Below, in pieces: positions 1-7,348 of a stretch of DNA of 22,999 bases; position 1 is the stretch's first letter; each line of letters opens with the position of its first letter. The notes under the pieces were generated by a model, which saw only the letters and a list, made by a program, of their open reading frames with translations, had not been told where the DNA came from and did no database searches. The position numbers were made by a program, and so were the translations under genes. This DNA is from JBBQRS01 sp038214535 (GTDB lineage Bacteria > Chloroflexota > Anaerolineae > CG2-30-64-16): the NCBI GenBank assembly GCA_038214535.1, contig JBBQRS010000077.1:1-22999 (forward strand). The letters are read 5' to 3'.

Positions 1-1
1 C

Positions 2-1294
2 GCCGATCAGCCCGCCGCCGCGGAAGCGCCCGCCGCCGCCGCCGAACCCGCAGCGGAAGACAAAACCGTGCGGCTCTGGGTCGCCTGGGGCAACATGAAC
101 CAGTTGTTCCAGGACGAAGTCTGGTACAAGATGCCCGAGTATGACGAGATCGCCAAGGGCATCAAGATCGAGTACAAGGGCAACACCGGCGACGAACCCG
201 TCACCACCGCCCTGGCCGCCGGCGACCCGCCCGAAGCCGCCTCGAACATCAGCTACGCGCAGCTCGCCATCAAGAACGTCTTCCTCGACTGCGCCCCCCT
301 CGTCGCCACCAGCAAATGGGTCAAAGAGTCCGACTATCTCCAGCCCATCTGGGACTTCTGCAAGTTTTGGACCTTCGATGGCCTGTTGGGCATCCCCACG
401 TTCGAGGGCTTCCTTGACTACGCGCTGTATTACAACAAAGAGATGGTCGAAAAGGCCGGTCTTGACCCTGCCGCGCCTCCGGAGACATTCACCGAGGCGT
501 TGGAATGGCATAAGGCGTTGACCATTAAGGACGACGCGGGCAACCTCAAGCAGTTCGGCCTCGACCCTTACGACGCAATGGGCGGCGATCCCGATGGGAT
601 GCAGGTCGCGACCGGCATCAAATTCTGGGACGACGCCACGGGCAAGTTCAACTTCACGGACCCCAAGTTCGTCGAATACTTTGACATCACCAAGCAGTTT
701 TATGATGTGATGGGCCCCGATCAGGTTGCCGGTTTGCGCCAGGGCGAGGGCATGGGCGGCTGGGGCGGCTCTTACAACGCCGAAGTCCAGGCCATGATCA
801 CCGAGGGTTACTGGCACGCCGGCGAGACCTTCGTTCAGATGCCGGAAGTTGCCGCGAAGAATGTTGCCAGTTGGCCGCTGGTCACTGAAAGCACGAAAGG
901 CACCAAGGTGCAGGAGGCCGGCGGGCACACTCTGGCAATCTTCAAGGACTCCAAGTACCCGCAAGACGCGTTCCGGTTGGCCGAATTCTTCGCCCAGGAT
1001 AACGCACTCGACGTCATCTTCAAGCAGGTCGGCTGGGTCGTCGGCAAGAAGAGCTTCCTGGAAAAGGTTGACACCAACCAGTTCCCGGGGCTTCCCTGGG
1101 TCTTCGAAAACGCCGACAAGGCTGACATCTACTTCTCGCTGCGCCGCTGCCCGCTCCACGGCTTCCTGTGGGGCCAGTTGGGCGAGGTGCGCGAGCTGAT
1201 GTACCGCGGCGACCTCACCCCCGAGCAGGCCGCCGAAGAGATGCAAAAGCGCGCCCTGACCGAATGGAAGAATCAGGGCCTGCCCCAAGCATAA
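2..1294 (+). CDS. ABC transporter sugar-binding lipoprotein, family 1 (5' end missing)
   Basis: This is the extracellular solute-binding subunit of a carbohydrate ABC importer; it would capture sugar outside the membrane and deliver it to the two permeases encoded next. The reading frame is open to the left window edge, so the signal peptide and lipobox lie outside. The first ~22 visible residues are an Ala/Pro/Glu-rich linker, as is common just after a lipoprotein anchor. A GTG at 68 could serve as a start but sits inside the mature domain (VRLWVAWGN), so I treat the gene as truncated. About 430 residues are visible, close to the full mature length of COG1653-type proteins. Aromatic-rich stretches such as FWTFDGLLGIPTFEG are typical of the sugar-binding cleft. 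The following permease gene starts 76 bp downstream. The substrate cannot be told from sequence alone. Confidence 0.9.
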   Translation, partial: ADQPAAAEAPAAAAEPAAEDKTVRLWVAWGNMNQLFQDEVWYKMPEYDEIAKGIKIEYKGNTGDEPVTTALAAGDPPEAASNISYAQLAIKNVFLDCAPLVATSKWVKESDYLQPIWDFCKFWTFDGLLGIPTFEGFLDYALYYNKEMVEKAGLDPAAPPETFTEALEWHKALTIKDDAGNLKQFGLDPYDAMGGDPDGMQVATGIKFWDDATGKFNFTDPKFVEYFDITKQFYDVMGPDQVAGLRQGEGMGGWGGSYNAEVQAMITEGYWHAGETFVQMPEVAAKNVASWPLVTESTKGTKVQEAGGHTLAIFKDSKYPQDAFRLAEFFAQDNALDVIFKQVGWVVGKKSFLEKVDTNQFPGLPWVFENADKADIYFSLRRCPLHGFLWGQLGEVRELMYRGDLTPEQAAEEMQKRALTEWKNQGLPQA

Positions 1295-1310
1295 ACGTTT
1301 CTTGAAAAAC

Positions 1311-1345
1311 CGGGCTTCCGAGGCGAGCCAGACCACGGAAGCCCG
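1311..1345 (+). promoter_or_regulatory. Intergenic stem-loop between binding protein and permease genes
   Basis: Perfect 10-bp inverted repeat, CGGGCTTCCG (1311-1320) and CGGAAGCCCG (1336-1345), with a 15-nt loop. No T-run follows. Such hairpins between binding-protein and permease genes are known in other ABC operons to protect or attenuate transcripts so that the binding protein is made in excess. That role here is inference. Confidence 0.6.
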
Positions 1346-1370
1346 ATCTACCCATACGTGAGGCAATGCG

Positions 1371-2294
1371 ATGGCCGCAATAACCGCTCCCAAACGTGCC
1401 GCCCTGACGAAAGGCGAAAAGCACAACCTGATGGTGGGGCTGCTCTTCGTCTCGCCCTGGCTGATCGGTTTCTTCCTCTGGACCGTCTACCCGGTCCTCT
1501 CTTCGATTTACTACAGTTTCTTCCGTTACGACCTGATCACTGAACCGATCTTTCTGGGTTTCGGCAACTACATCGAGATCTTCACCGATGACCCCCGGTT
1601 TTGGAAAGTGGTCGGCAACACCCTGTTTTACGTCGGGCTGAGCGTTCCGCTCGGCGTAATTTCAGCGTTTCTCATCGCCAATCTATTGAATGCCAAGATT
1701 GCGGGGCGCTCGTTCTTCCGGGCCATCTTTTACATCCCGGCAATCGTCCCGGCCATTTGTGTGGCGATGGTCTGGCTCTTCATCTACAACATCCAGTACG
1801 GCGTCATCAACAGCGCGCTCAAGTCGCTCGAGTTGCCTGTGGTGCCCTTCCTCTCTAACCCCGATCTGGCGAAACCCAGCCTGATCGTCATTCACATCTG
1901 GGCGCAGGGTACCGCCGTCGTGATCTTCCTGGCTTCGCTGCAAGATGTGCCACGTTCACTCTACGAGGCGGCCACCGTGGATGGGGCCAACGCCTGGGAC
2001 AAGTTCCGCAACATCACCATCCCGATGACCAGCCCGATCATCCTCTATACGACCGTGCTTGGGATCATCGGCGGCTTCCAGACCTTCCTGCTGCCCTACC
2101 TGCTGACTAACGGCGGCCCGGCGGCGTCTACCGAATTCTACGCCATGCACCTTTATCGCAACGCCTTCCAGTTTTTCCGCATGGGCAAGGCGACCGCCCT
2201 GGCGTGGATCATGTTCCTTGTCGTGGCATTTCTCACGATCATCTTGTTCAAAACCTCCGGCCGCTGGGTCTTCTATGGAGGTGATTCCAAATGA
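1371..2294 (+). CDS. Sugar ABC transporter permease, MalF/UgpA type
   Basis: Integral inner-membrane subunit of a carbohydrate importer, 307 aa, the usual length for short MalF-like permeases. Hydrophobic segments begin near residue 21 (MVGLLFVSPWLIGFFLWTVY) and recur through the protein, giving about six membrane spans. The cytoplasmic EAA loop that contacts the ATPase is at about residues 199-220 (YEAATVDGANAWDKFRNITIP). The ATG start is preceded by TGAGG seven bases upstream. It follows the binding-protein gene and its last bases overlap the next permease in ATGA, implying translational coupling and a heterodimer. No ATP-binding subunit is encoded in the window; a shared MsmX/MalK-type ATPase elsewhere would be expected. 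Confidence 0.93.
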   Translation: MAAITAPKRAALTKGEKHNLMVGLLFVSPWLIGFFLWTVYPVLSSIYYSFFRYDLITEPIFLGFGNYIEIFTDDPRFWKVVGNTLFYVGLSVPLGVISAFLIANLLNAKIAGRSFFRAIFYIPAIVPAICVAMVWLFIYNIQYGVINSALKSLELPVVPFLSNPDLAKPSLIVIHIWAQGTAVVIFLASLQDVPRSLYEAATVDGANAWDKFRNITIPMTSPIILYTTVLGIIGGFQTFLLPYLLTNGGPAASTEFYAMHLYRNAFQFFRMGKATALAWIMFLVVAFLTIILFKTSGRWVFYGGDSK

Positions 2295-3205
2295 CAACCA
2301 CCGCTCAAGAACTCACAACTACCGAAACCGCCAACGTCAAAGGCAAGTGGACTGTTGGCCGTGTGGCGTCCGAATTCCTTAAATACGTCGTGCTCATCCT
2401 CCTGGCCGCCACCTATGCCTTCCCGCTTTACTGGATGGTCATCTCGGCCATGAAGGATGACCCCCAGGTGTATCGCGTGCCGCCAGTCATGTTCCCAAAC
2501 CCGGCGCACCTGAACAACTTCATTGACGCCTGGCGCTCGGACGAATTCTCTCTTTATACCTTCAACTCCATCGTCCGCTACGCCCTGCCGGTTACACTCG
2601 GCACCATCGCGTCCTCGGCGCTCGTGGCCTACGGGTTCTCGCGCATCCGCTGGCCAGGACGCGACAAGCTGTTCGGCCTCGCCATCGCCACCATGCTCGT
2701 GCCGTACACGGTCATCATGGTGCCGCTCTTCATCATCTTCAAGAACCTGCCCGGCCAGTGGATCGGCACCTACAACCCGATGGTGGTGCCGGCGCTGTTC
2801 GGCAACGCCTTCTACATCTTCATGCTGCGGCAGTTCTTCATGTCGCTGCCCGAAGAGCTTTCCGAAGCCGCGCGGCTGGACGGCGCAAGCGAGCTGGGCA
2901 TCCTCTTCCGGGTGATCCTGCCGCTCTCCAAGCCTGCACTCGCCGTGGTCGCGCTCTTCACCTTCATGGGCACCTGGAATGACTACCTCGGCCCGCTAAT
3001 CTACATCAACAAATATGAGATGTATCCGCTGGCCCTGGGCATCCAGAAGCTGCGTAACAATATGACGCAGGTCGGCAACGCGCCCCTGGCTTATCCCTAC
3101 CTGATGGCCGTCAGCACCATCGCCGCCGCGCCCATCATCATCCTCTTCTTCTTCGCCCAACGCCAGTTCATCGAGGGCATCTCGCTCACCGGCCTGAAGG
3201 GCTAA
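2291..3205 (+). CDS. Sugar ABC transporter permease, MalG/UgpE type
   Basis: Second inner-membrane permease of the left importer, 304 aa. After a hydrophilic N-terminus (about 30 residues) come about six hydrophobic spans. The EAA loop is at about residues 192-213 (SEAARLDGASELGILFRVILP), and the protein ends with the typical MalG-family tail (QFIEGISLTGLKG). The start codon overlaps the upstream stop (ATGA, 2291-2294), so the two permeases are likely made in equal amounts. It resembles the permease at 21594-22487 in the motifs YGFSRI-WPGRD and ISLTGLKG/ITMTGLKG, showing that both ends of the window carry importers of the same CUT1 family. Transcription probably ends at the hairpin just downstream. 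Confidence 0.93.
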   Translation: MTTTAQELTTTETANVKGKWTVGRVASEFLKYVVLILLAATYAFPLYWMVISAMKDDPQVYRVPPVMFPNPAHLNNFIDAWRSDEFSLYTFNSIVRYALPVTLGTIASSALVAYGFSRIRWPGRDKLFGLAIATMLVPYTVIMVPLFIIFKNLPGQWIGTYNPMVVPALFGNAFYIFMLRQFFMSLPEELSEAARLDGASELGILFRVILPLSKPALAVVALFTFMGTWNDYLGPLIYINKYEMYPLALGIQKLRNNMTQVGNAPLAYPYLMAVSTIAAAPIIILFFFAQRQFIEGISLTGLKG

Positions 3206-3215
3206 ACAGTATTAA

Positions 3216-3248
3216 AGAAACCCGGTTTCTTGAAGAAACCGGGTTTCT
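3216..3248. terminator. Perfect 15-bp inverted repeat between convergent genes
   Basis: AGAAACCCGGTTTCT (3216-3230) and its exact reverse complement (3234-3248) are separated by only TGA. Each arm is itself nearly palindromic. It sits 11 bp after the permease stop and 29 bp before the stop of the convergent aldolase gene, a position suited to a bidirectional terminator. There is no clear T-tract on either strand, so rho-independent action is uncertain. The arm sequence is of a kind seen as a dispersed palindrome in cyanobacteria and Chloroflexota (recalled, not searched). Confidence 0.6.
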
Positions 3249-3252
3249 GCTC

Positions 3253-3281
3253 TTCGGGCAATTCGTGTAATTCGTGGCTAA
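3253..3281. repeat. TTCGTG-type degenerate intergenic repeat covering the aldolase stop codon
   Basis: The stretch contains ATTCGTGTAATTCGTGGCTA; read on the minus strand this is a TAGCCACGAATTACACGAAT-type sequence, a wording that recurs between genes in many environmental bacterial genomes (recalled knowledge). The minus-strand aldolase stop codon (3278-3280) lies inside it, so the repeat may have set the present 3' end of that gene. Confidence 0.45.
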
Positions 3282-3952
3282 GCTGTTCTTGCCTCGCGAA
3301 TCCACCCCAACGTCTCGGCCACCTTCGCGCTGATCGCATCCCAGTCGCCCGTCTGGATCCATTCCTTCTTCAGCAGGTTGCTCCCGATCCCCACCGCCGT
3401 CACCCCCGCCTTGAACCACGCGTGGATGCTCTCCTGCGTCGCCTCCACCCCGCCCGTCGGCATGATACGCGTCCACGGGCACGGCCCCAACACCGCCTTC
3501 ACGAACCCCGGCCCGCCCACCGAGTCGCCGGGGAACACCTTCACGATCTCCACGCCCAGCTCTTCCGCTTCGGCAATCTCCGTCGCACTGCCGCAGCCGG
3601 GACTGTACGGAATTTTCCGCCGGTTGCACAGCCGCGCGACCTCCGCGTTCGTGTTCGGCCCCACCACAAAGCTCACCCCGGAGGCGATGTACAGCGCCGC
3701 CGTCGGCGCGTCTACCACCGACCCCACGCCCAGGATCATGTCAGGCAGTTCCGTCTCGCACCCCCGCGCCAGATCGCGGAACACGTCCGGCGCAAAGTCG
3801 CCCCGGTTTGTGAACTCCAGCAACCTGCACCCCCCCGCCGCCACCGCCCGCGCCACATTGCGCGCCACGGTCACATCCGGATGATAAAACACCGGTACCA
3901 GCCCCGTGTCCACGATCGTGTTTAACACCTCAAGCCTGGAAAACCTGCTCAT
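3278..3952 (-). CDS. KDPG/KHG aldolase family protein (2-dehydro-3-deoxy-phosphogluconate or 4-hydroxy-2-oxoglutarate aldolase)
   Basis: Class I aldolase of 224 aa, cytoplasmic, expected to cleave a 2-keto-3-deoxy sugar acid (phosphate) to pyruvate plus an aldehyde. The (beta/alpha)8 family signatures are present: the Glu in LLEFTNRG (E46, general acid/base, with R50) and the Schiff-base Lys in VEIVKVFPG (K138). GVGSVVDA (about 75-82), IPYSPGCGSATE (about 114-125) and MPTGGV complete the barrel motifs. The start is supported by AAAGGGAGG about nine bases upstream. It lies downstream of a D-2-hydroxyacid dehydrogenase, separated by a 123-bp repeat-filled gap, and converges on the sugar ABC operon, which suggests breakdown of an oxidised or uronic-acid-type sugar. 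Which of the two aldolase substrates it prefers cannot be decided from sequence. Confidence 0.9.
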   Translation of the reverse strand: MSRFSRLEVLNTIVDTGLVPVFYHPDVTVARNVARAVAAGGCRLLEFTNRGDFAPDVFRDLARGCETELPDMILGVGSVVDAPTAALYIASGVSFVVGPNTNAEVARLCNRRKIPYSPGCGSATEIAEAEELGVEIVKVFPGDSVGGPGFVKAVLGPCPWTRIMPTGGVEATQESIHAWFKAGVTAVGIGSNLLKKEWIQTGDWDAISAKVAETLGWIREARTA

Positions 3953-4075
3953 TGCCCCCTCCCTTTCACGCCTTTCGCCTATTTCGCGTCCTTCGCGCTC
4001 CGAACCCTTCGCGATCTTCGCGCTTCGTGTCCTTCGCGCCTCTTCGCGCCTTCGTGTTCCAAACTACTCCGCGCG
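3953..4075. repeat. Degenerate tandem TTCGCG(T/C)CC repeats between aldolase and dehydrogenase genes
   Basis: The gap holds about eight imperfect copies of a short unit around CCTTCGCG / CTTCGTGTCC (on the minus strand, GCGAAGGACACGAAG-like). Spacing is irregular at about 8-16 bp and it fills most of 3965-4060. No terminator or promoter stands out. This belongs to the same general style of ACGAAGGA repeat as the arms at 15936-15999. Confidence 0.65.
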
Positions 4076-5062
4076 TCAAACTACTTCCGGGTTCACCATA
4101 TTCGGCGGTCGCCGCCCCGCGTGAACCTCCGTCACAATCCGGCAGCCCATCCGATAGACGGTCTCCGCGCTCACCGCGCTCGCGCCCGTGTGCGGGGTCA
4201 GCGTGACGTTCGGGAAGCGGTGCAGCGGCGAGTCCGCGGGTAGCGGCTCCTCCTCCATCACATCCAGCCCGACAGCCCCCACTTTACCGCTTTCCAGCGC
4301 CTCGATCAGCGCGGCCTCTTCGATTACCGGCCCGCGGCTCGTATTCGCAATCACCACGCCATCCCGCATCAGGGCGAACTCGCGCCGCCCCAGCATGTGA
4401 AACGTCTCCGGCGTCAACGGCGGATGCAGCGAGATGAAATCCGCGCGCGTCAGCAACTCGTCCAGCTCCACCTTGTGCGCGCTGTATGGGGCCATCACCG
4501 ACGCTGAGACATACGGGTCATACGCCAGCACCGTCATCCCGAACCCGCGCGCCTTCTCCGCTGCCGCCCGGCCAATCCGCCCGAACGCGATCAGCCCTAA
4601 GGTACTACCCCGCAACAGCTTCCCCGGTTGCGCGGCCAACCGATCCCAGCGCCCCTCGCGCAGCGCCCGATCCTGCGCGCCGATGTGCCGCGCCCCATCC
4701 AGCAAGAACGCCCACGCGTGTTCCGCCACGTCATCCGTGCAATAGCCGGGCGCGTTGCACACCGGGATGCCGCGCGCCGTCGCCGCGGCAATGTCCGTGC
4801 TGTCATACCCCACCGAGAGCCGCGCAATGCACCGGCAGCGCGCCAATTGTGCGATCATCTCCCCCGTGATCCGCCGCACCGACTGCACCAGCACCACGTC
4901 CGCCGCGCGCGCGGCCGCGACGACTTCCGCATCCGAGTTGCACAAATGCGCCTCCCACGCGATGCCCTGCTCGGCCAGCAGCGGCGCGATCCATGCGGGC
5001 GGCGTAAACAGCGCCTCGTCGTAATCCACAAGCACAGCCGTAAATTGGGGATTCAGGGTCAT
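4076..5062 (-). CDS. D-isomer-specific 2-hydroxyacid dehydrogenase (SerA/CtBP-like)
   Basis: NAD-dependent cytoplasmic oxidoreductase, 328 aa, interconverting a D-2-hydroxyacid and its 2-keto acid. The catalytic triad is visible: Arg in IANTSRGPVI (R243), Glu in LDVMEEEP (E271 or neighbour) and His in LTPHTGAS (H291). The Rossmann fingerprint is at about 156-164 (GLIAFGRIG), where the first Gly of GxGxxG is Ala (A159); this is tolerated in some CtBP-like members. D182 after beta-2 (LAYDPY) favours NAD over NADP. The substrate-side motif SVGYDSTD is at about 83-90. The start follows GTGAGG. A good sigma-70-like promoter lies just upstream (5093-5121). Its neighbour is a KDPG/KHG-type aldolase, so a sugar-acid step is likelier than serine biosynthesis, but this is inference. 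Confidence 0.92.
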   Translation of the reverse strand: MTLNPQFTAVLVDYDEALFTPPAWIAPLLAEQGIAWEAHLCNSDAEVVAAARAADVVLVQSVRRITGEMIAQLARCRCIARLSVGYDSTDIAAATARGIPVCNAPGYCTDDVAEHAWAFLLDGARHIGAQDRALREGRWDRLAAQPGKLLRGSTLGLIAFGRIGRAAAEKARGFGMTVLAYDPYVSASVMAPYSAHKVELDELLTRADFISLHPPLTPETFHMLGRREFALMRDGVVIANTSRGPVIEEAALIEALESGKVGAVGLDVMEEEPLPADSPLHRFPNVTLTPHTGASAVSAETVYRMGCRIVTEVHAGRRPPNMVNPEVV

Positions 5063-5092
5063 GGGGCCTCACAGGTTTGATGAAGTGACTGG

Positions 5093-5121
5093 ATTGTACG
5101 CCTTTTCTCAACTTCGGGCAA
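5093..5121 (-). promoter_or_regulatory. Candidate sigma-70 promoter for the dehydrogenase (and aldolase)
   Basis: Read on the minus strand: TTGCCC (5121-5116), 17-nt spacer, TACAAT (5098-5093). The -10 matches consensus at five of six positions and the -35 at four. The predicted transcript would start about 25 nt before the ATG at 5062. The -35 region shares a 12-base string, CTTCGGGCAATT on the plus strand, with the 3253 repeat. Confidence 0.55.
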
Positions 5122-5167
5122 TTTGGTTACGCAAAGGGCACGCCTGCACGAAAGCAACTTGCATCGT

Positions 5168-5234
5168 CATGCCGAGCGGGCCCACCCCACATCTTCCGTT
5201 GCGTTACGGCTCCAGCGAAGCATCTCGCGTGGGA
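5168..5234. repeat. GTCATGCCGAGC ... AGCGAAGCATCTCG intergenic element
   Basis: Between the two divergent promoters lies CGTCATGCCGAGCG (from about 5166), an interior of about 30 bp containing CCGTTGCGTTACGG (short dyad), then CAGCGAAGCATCTCGCGTGG. A GTCATGCCGAGCG...CGAAGCATCTCG wording is recalled as a dispersed intergenic repeat in unrelated bacterial genomes; its function is unknown. It encodes no convincing protein. Confidence 0.4.
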
Positions 5235-5277
5235 ATTCCCCTCACCGACCCATTGAAAACTGCCGCGAAGTTTCGCT

Positions 5278-5300
5278 TTATGTTATGATAGTCACATAAC
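5278..5300 (+). promoter_or_regulatory. Extended -10 promoter overlapped by a dyad operator candidate, upstream of the deacetylase operon
   Basis: TGTTATGAT (5281-5289) is an extended -10 (TGn then TATGAT); there is no good -35 at 17 bp, while TTGAAA at 5253-5258 is too far for this -10. Overlapping it, GTTATG (5282-5287) and CATAAC (5295-5300) form an inverted repeat with a 7-bp spacer. A second pairing, TTATGT (5278-5283) with ACATAA (5294-5299), gives the same symmetry. Placement over the -10 is what a repressor site would look like. No regulator gene is present nearby. Confidence 0.5.
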
Positions 5301-5327
5301 CGCACGCGCAAGGAGAAAACGTCATTC

Positions 5328-6098
5328 ATGGCGCAAACACCTCCCACGCCCTGGCCTACCAACTGCCGGGGCGCCATCTCTCTGACCTTCGACGACGGGC
5401 ATCCCACCCATCTCGCAAAAGTGTTGCCCATCCTTGCCGAATACGATCTGCGCGCGACCTTCTATCTGAACCCGCGCGGCGATGACTGGCTCGCAAACCT
5501 GGCCCCGTGGCGCGAGGTCGCTCGCGCCGGCCACGAGGTCGGCAATCACACGATCAGCCACCTCTGCTCACGCGCGTTGTGGGACGACCCCGCCATGCCC
5601 TGCCTCGAACGGATGACCGTCGCGGAAATCGAGGCCGATGTCACGGAAGCCTCGCGCCGCCTGCGGGAGGCTATCCCCGAACAAACCGACTTCAGTTTTT
5701 GCTACCCCTGCTATCAGGAACACGTCGGCGCAGGCCTGACCCGTCAGAGTTACGTCCCCGTGATCGCGCGTCACTTCGTCGCCGCCCGCGGGCGCGGCGA
5801 ATTCGGGTATAACCACCCGCTCACCTGCGATCCCGCCTATCTCTACTCCTGGGCCGTCGCGTTCCGCGACGGTCACGCGCTGGTCGGCATGGCCGAGCAA
5901 GCCGCGACGCTGGGGCGCTGGGCCATCTTCACCATCCACGGCATTGACGCCGGTCACCTGCCCCTCTCGGAAGCGGCGTTTCGCCAGCTTTGCAGCCACC
6001 TCGCGCAGGCGCGCGACCGGCTCTGGGTCGCGCCCGTGATCGAAATCGGCCAACGCGTCGCCGCGTGGCGGAAAGAGATGGCGGAGTCTGCACCATGA
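5328..6098 (+). CDS. Polysaccharide deacetylase, NodB/CE4 family
   Basis: Metal-dependent carbohydrate N- or O-deacetylase of 256 aa. NodB motif 1 is ISLTFDDGHP (about residues 18-27, with the base and metal Asp). Motif 2 is GNHTISH (about 73-79, metal His pair). The motif 3 region reads FCYPCYQEH (about 124-132), lacking the Arg of the classic RxPY but similar to the F-x-YP form of many family members. No signal peptide or membrane anchor is visible, so a cytoplasmic location is likely unless an unseen route exists; that is unusual for peptidoglycan or chitin deacetylases. AAGGAG sits 12 bases before the ATG. The stop overlaps the start of the next gene (ATGA, 6095-6098), so the two proteins are likely co-produced. 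Confidence 0.85.
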   Translation: MAQTPPTPWPTNCRGAISLTFDDGHPTHLAKVLPILAEYDLRATFYLNPRGDDWLANLAPWREVARAGHEVGNHTISHLCSRALWDDPAMPCLERMTVAEIEADVTEASRRLREAIPEQTDFSFCYPCYQEHVGAGLTRQSYVPVIARHFVAARGRGEFGYNHPLTCDPAYLYSWAVAFRDGHALVGMAEQAATLGRWAIFTIHGIDAGHLPLSEAAFRQLCSHLAQARDRLWVAPVIEIGQRVAAWRKEMAESAP

Positions 6099-7348
6099 CG
6101 GCTACCGGTATGTCGCATGGGTACATAGACGAGGAGGGCCGGCTGATCCTGCCGCCGGAGTTTGCGGCAAGTTATGGCTTTGGCCCCGGCGCACAGGTCA
6201 GCCTGGTCGCTGACGGTGATAGCTTCAAGTTGCACCGGCCCGTCGCGCGCCCCTACAAGCTCTACATCGAGCCGACCAACCAGTGCAACCTCCAGTGCCG
6301 CACCTGTATGCGCAACGCCTGGACGGAATCGCTCGGCCAGATGCGCCCCGACACCTTCGCGCGCATCGTCGCCGGTCTCCGCGCCTGGTCACCCGTGCCG
6401 TCCGTCTTCTTCGGCGGGCTGGGCGAGCCGCTTTCCCACCCCCGCATCGTCCAGATGGTCGCCGATATCAAAGCCCTGGGCGCGACGGTCGAACTCATCA
6501 CCAACGGCACGCTGCTCGATGAGGCCATGAGTCGCGGCCTGATCGAGGCCGGGCTGGATCGCCTCTGGGTCTCGCTCGACGGCGCGCGGCCCGAAAGCTA
6601 CACCGACGTGCGTCTCGGCGCGACGTTGCCGGTGGTGATCGCCAACCTCGCGCGTTTCCGCGACCTGCGCGTCCCCACCCACCTGCCCACCCCGGAGGTC
6701 GGCATCGCCTTCGTCGCCATGCGTCGCAACGTCGCCGACCTGCCCGCGCTGCTTCGCCTGGGGCGGCAGTTGGGCGCAATGCACTTCCTGGTGACCAACG
6801 TCTTGCCCTACACGCGGGAAATGCAGGGCGAGGCGCTCTATGCGGGCGCCCTCACCGCCCTGCCTTATCTCTCCTCACCCTGGGCGCCGCACCTCGACCT
6901 GCCCAAGCTCGATGTCAATCACGTCACGGGCGGCCCACTCTTCGAAGTTTTGCGGGGAGAACAGACGGTCACGTTCGCGGGCTCAGACCTGAGCAGCGAC
7001 ACCAACCGCTGCCCGTTCATCCGCGCCGGCGCGGGCGCGGTCGGCTGGGATGGTCGTTTCAGCCCCTGTCTGCCCCTGCTGCACAAGCACACCAGCTACC
7101 AGCGGCATCGCGAACGTCTCTCGAAGCCCTATGCGGTCGGCAACGTCCACCAGACCGCGCTGCCCGACCTCTGGCAAACCCCCGAACATATCGCCTTTCG
7201 CGAGCGCGTCCAGGCGTTCGATTTCTCGCCCTGCGCCTTCTGCGGCGGCTGTGATTTCTCCACAACCAACGAAGAAGACTGCTACGGCGCCACCTTCCCC
7301 ACGTGCGGCGGCTGCCTCTGGGCGCAGGGCATCATCCGCTGCCCCTGA
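6095..7348 (+). CDS. Radical SAM/SPASM protein with N-terminal AbrB-like segment (maturase-like)
   Basis: A 417-aa iron-sulfur enzyme. I chose ATG 6095 because it gives an ATGA overlap with the deacetylase; the same frame is open 105 bp further upstream but that part runs inside the deacetylase gene. Residues about 10-48 (DEEGRLILPPEFAASYGF, then PGAQVSLV) look like a SpoVT/AbrB swapped-hairpin domain. The radical SAM CxxxCxxC is at C64, C68 and C71 (TNQCNLQCRTC), with the GGLGEP motif near 108. The C-terminus has a SPASM/twitch-like Cys set: C306, C325, C380, C383, C386, C396, C404, C407 and C416. The tail CGGCDFS...TCGGCLWAQG resembles radical SAM maturases associated with tungsten oxidoreductases (TIGR04317-like, from memory), but no such oxidoreductase is in the window. 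The substrate is unknown. Confidence 0.85.
   Translation: MTATGMSHGYIDEEGRLILPPEFAASYGFGPGAQVSLVADGDSFKLHRPVARPYKLYIEPTNQCNLQCRTCMRNAWTESLGQMRPDTFARIVAGLRAWSPVPSVFFGGLGEPLSHPRIVQMVADIKALGATVELITNGTLLDEAMSRGLIEAGLDRLWVSLDGARPESYTDVRLGATLPVVIANLARFRDLRVPTHLPTPEVGIAFVAMRRNVADLPALLRLGRQLGAMHFLVTNVLPYTREMQGEALYAGALTALPYLSSPWAPHLDLPKLDVNHVTGGPLFEVLRGEQTVTFAGSDLSSDTNRCPFIRAGAGAVGWDGRFSPCLPLLHKHTSYQRHRERLSKPYAVGNVHQTALPDLWQTPEHIAFRERVQAFDFSPCAFCGGCDFSTTNEEDCYGATFPTCGGCLWAQGIIRCP

Noticed and set aside
3953..4075. Possible CRISPR or iteron origin
   Set aside because: Units are short, irregular and degenerate, with no spacers, no rep gene and no AT-rich segment.
5253..5283. TTGAAA (5253) with TTATGT (5278) as a standard promoter
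   Set aside because: The spacer is 19 bp and the -10 is poor; the extended -10 TGTTATGAT is a better match, although dual use cannot be excluded.
5990..6094. Upstream extension of the radical SAM gene
   Set aside because: The extra 35 residues are Arg-rich and are read inside the deacetylase gene; the ATGA overlap at 6095 is a better start.
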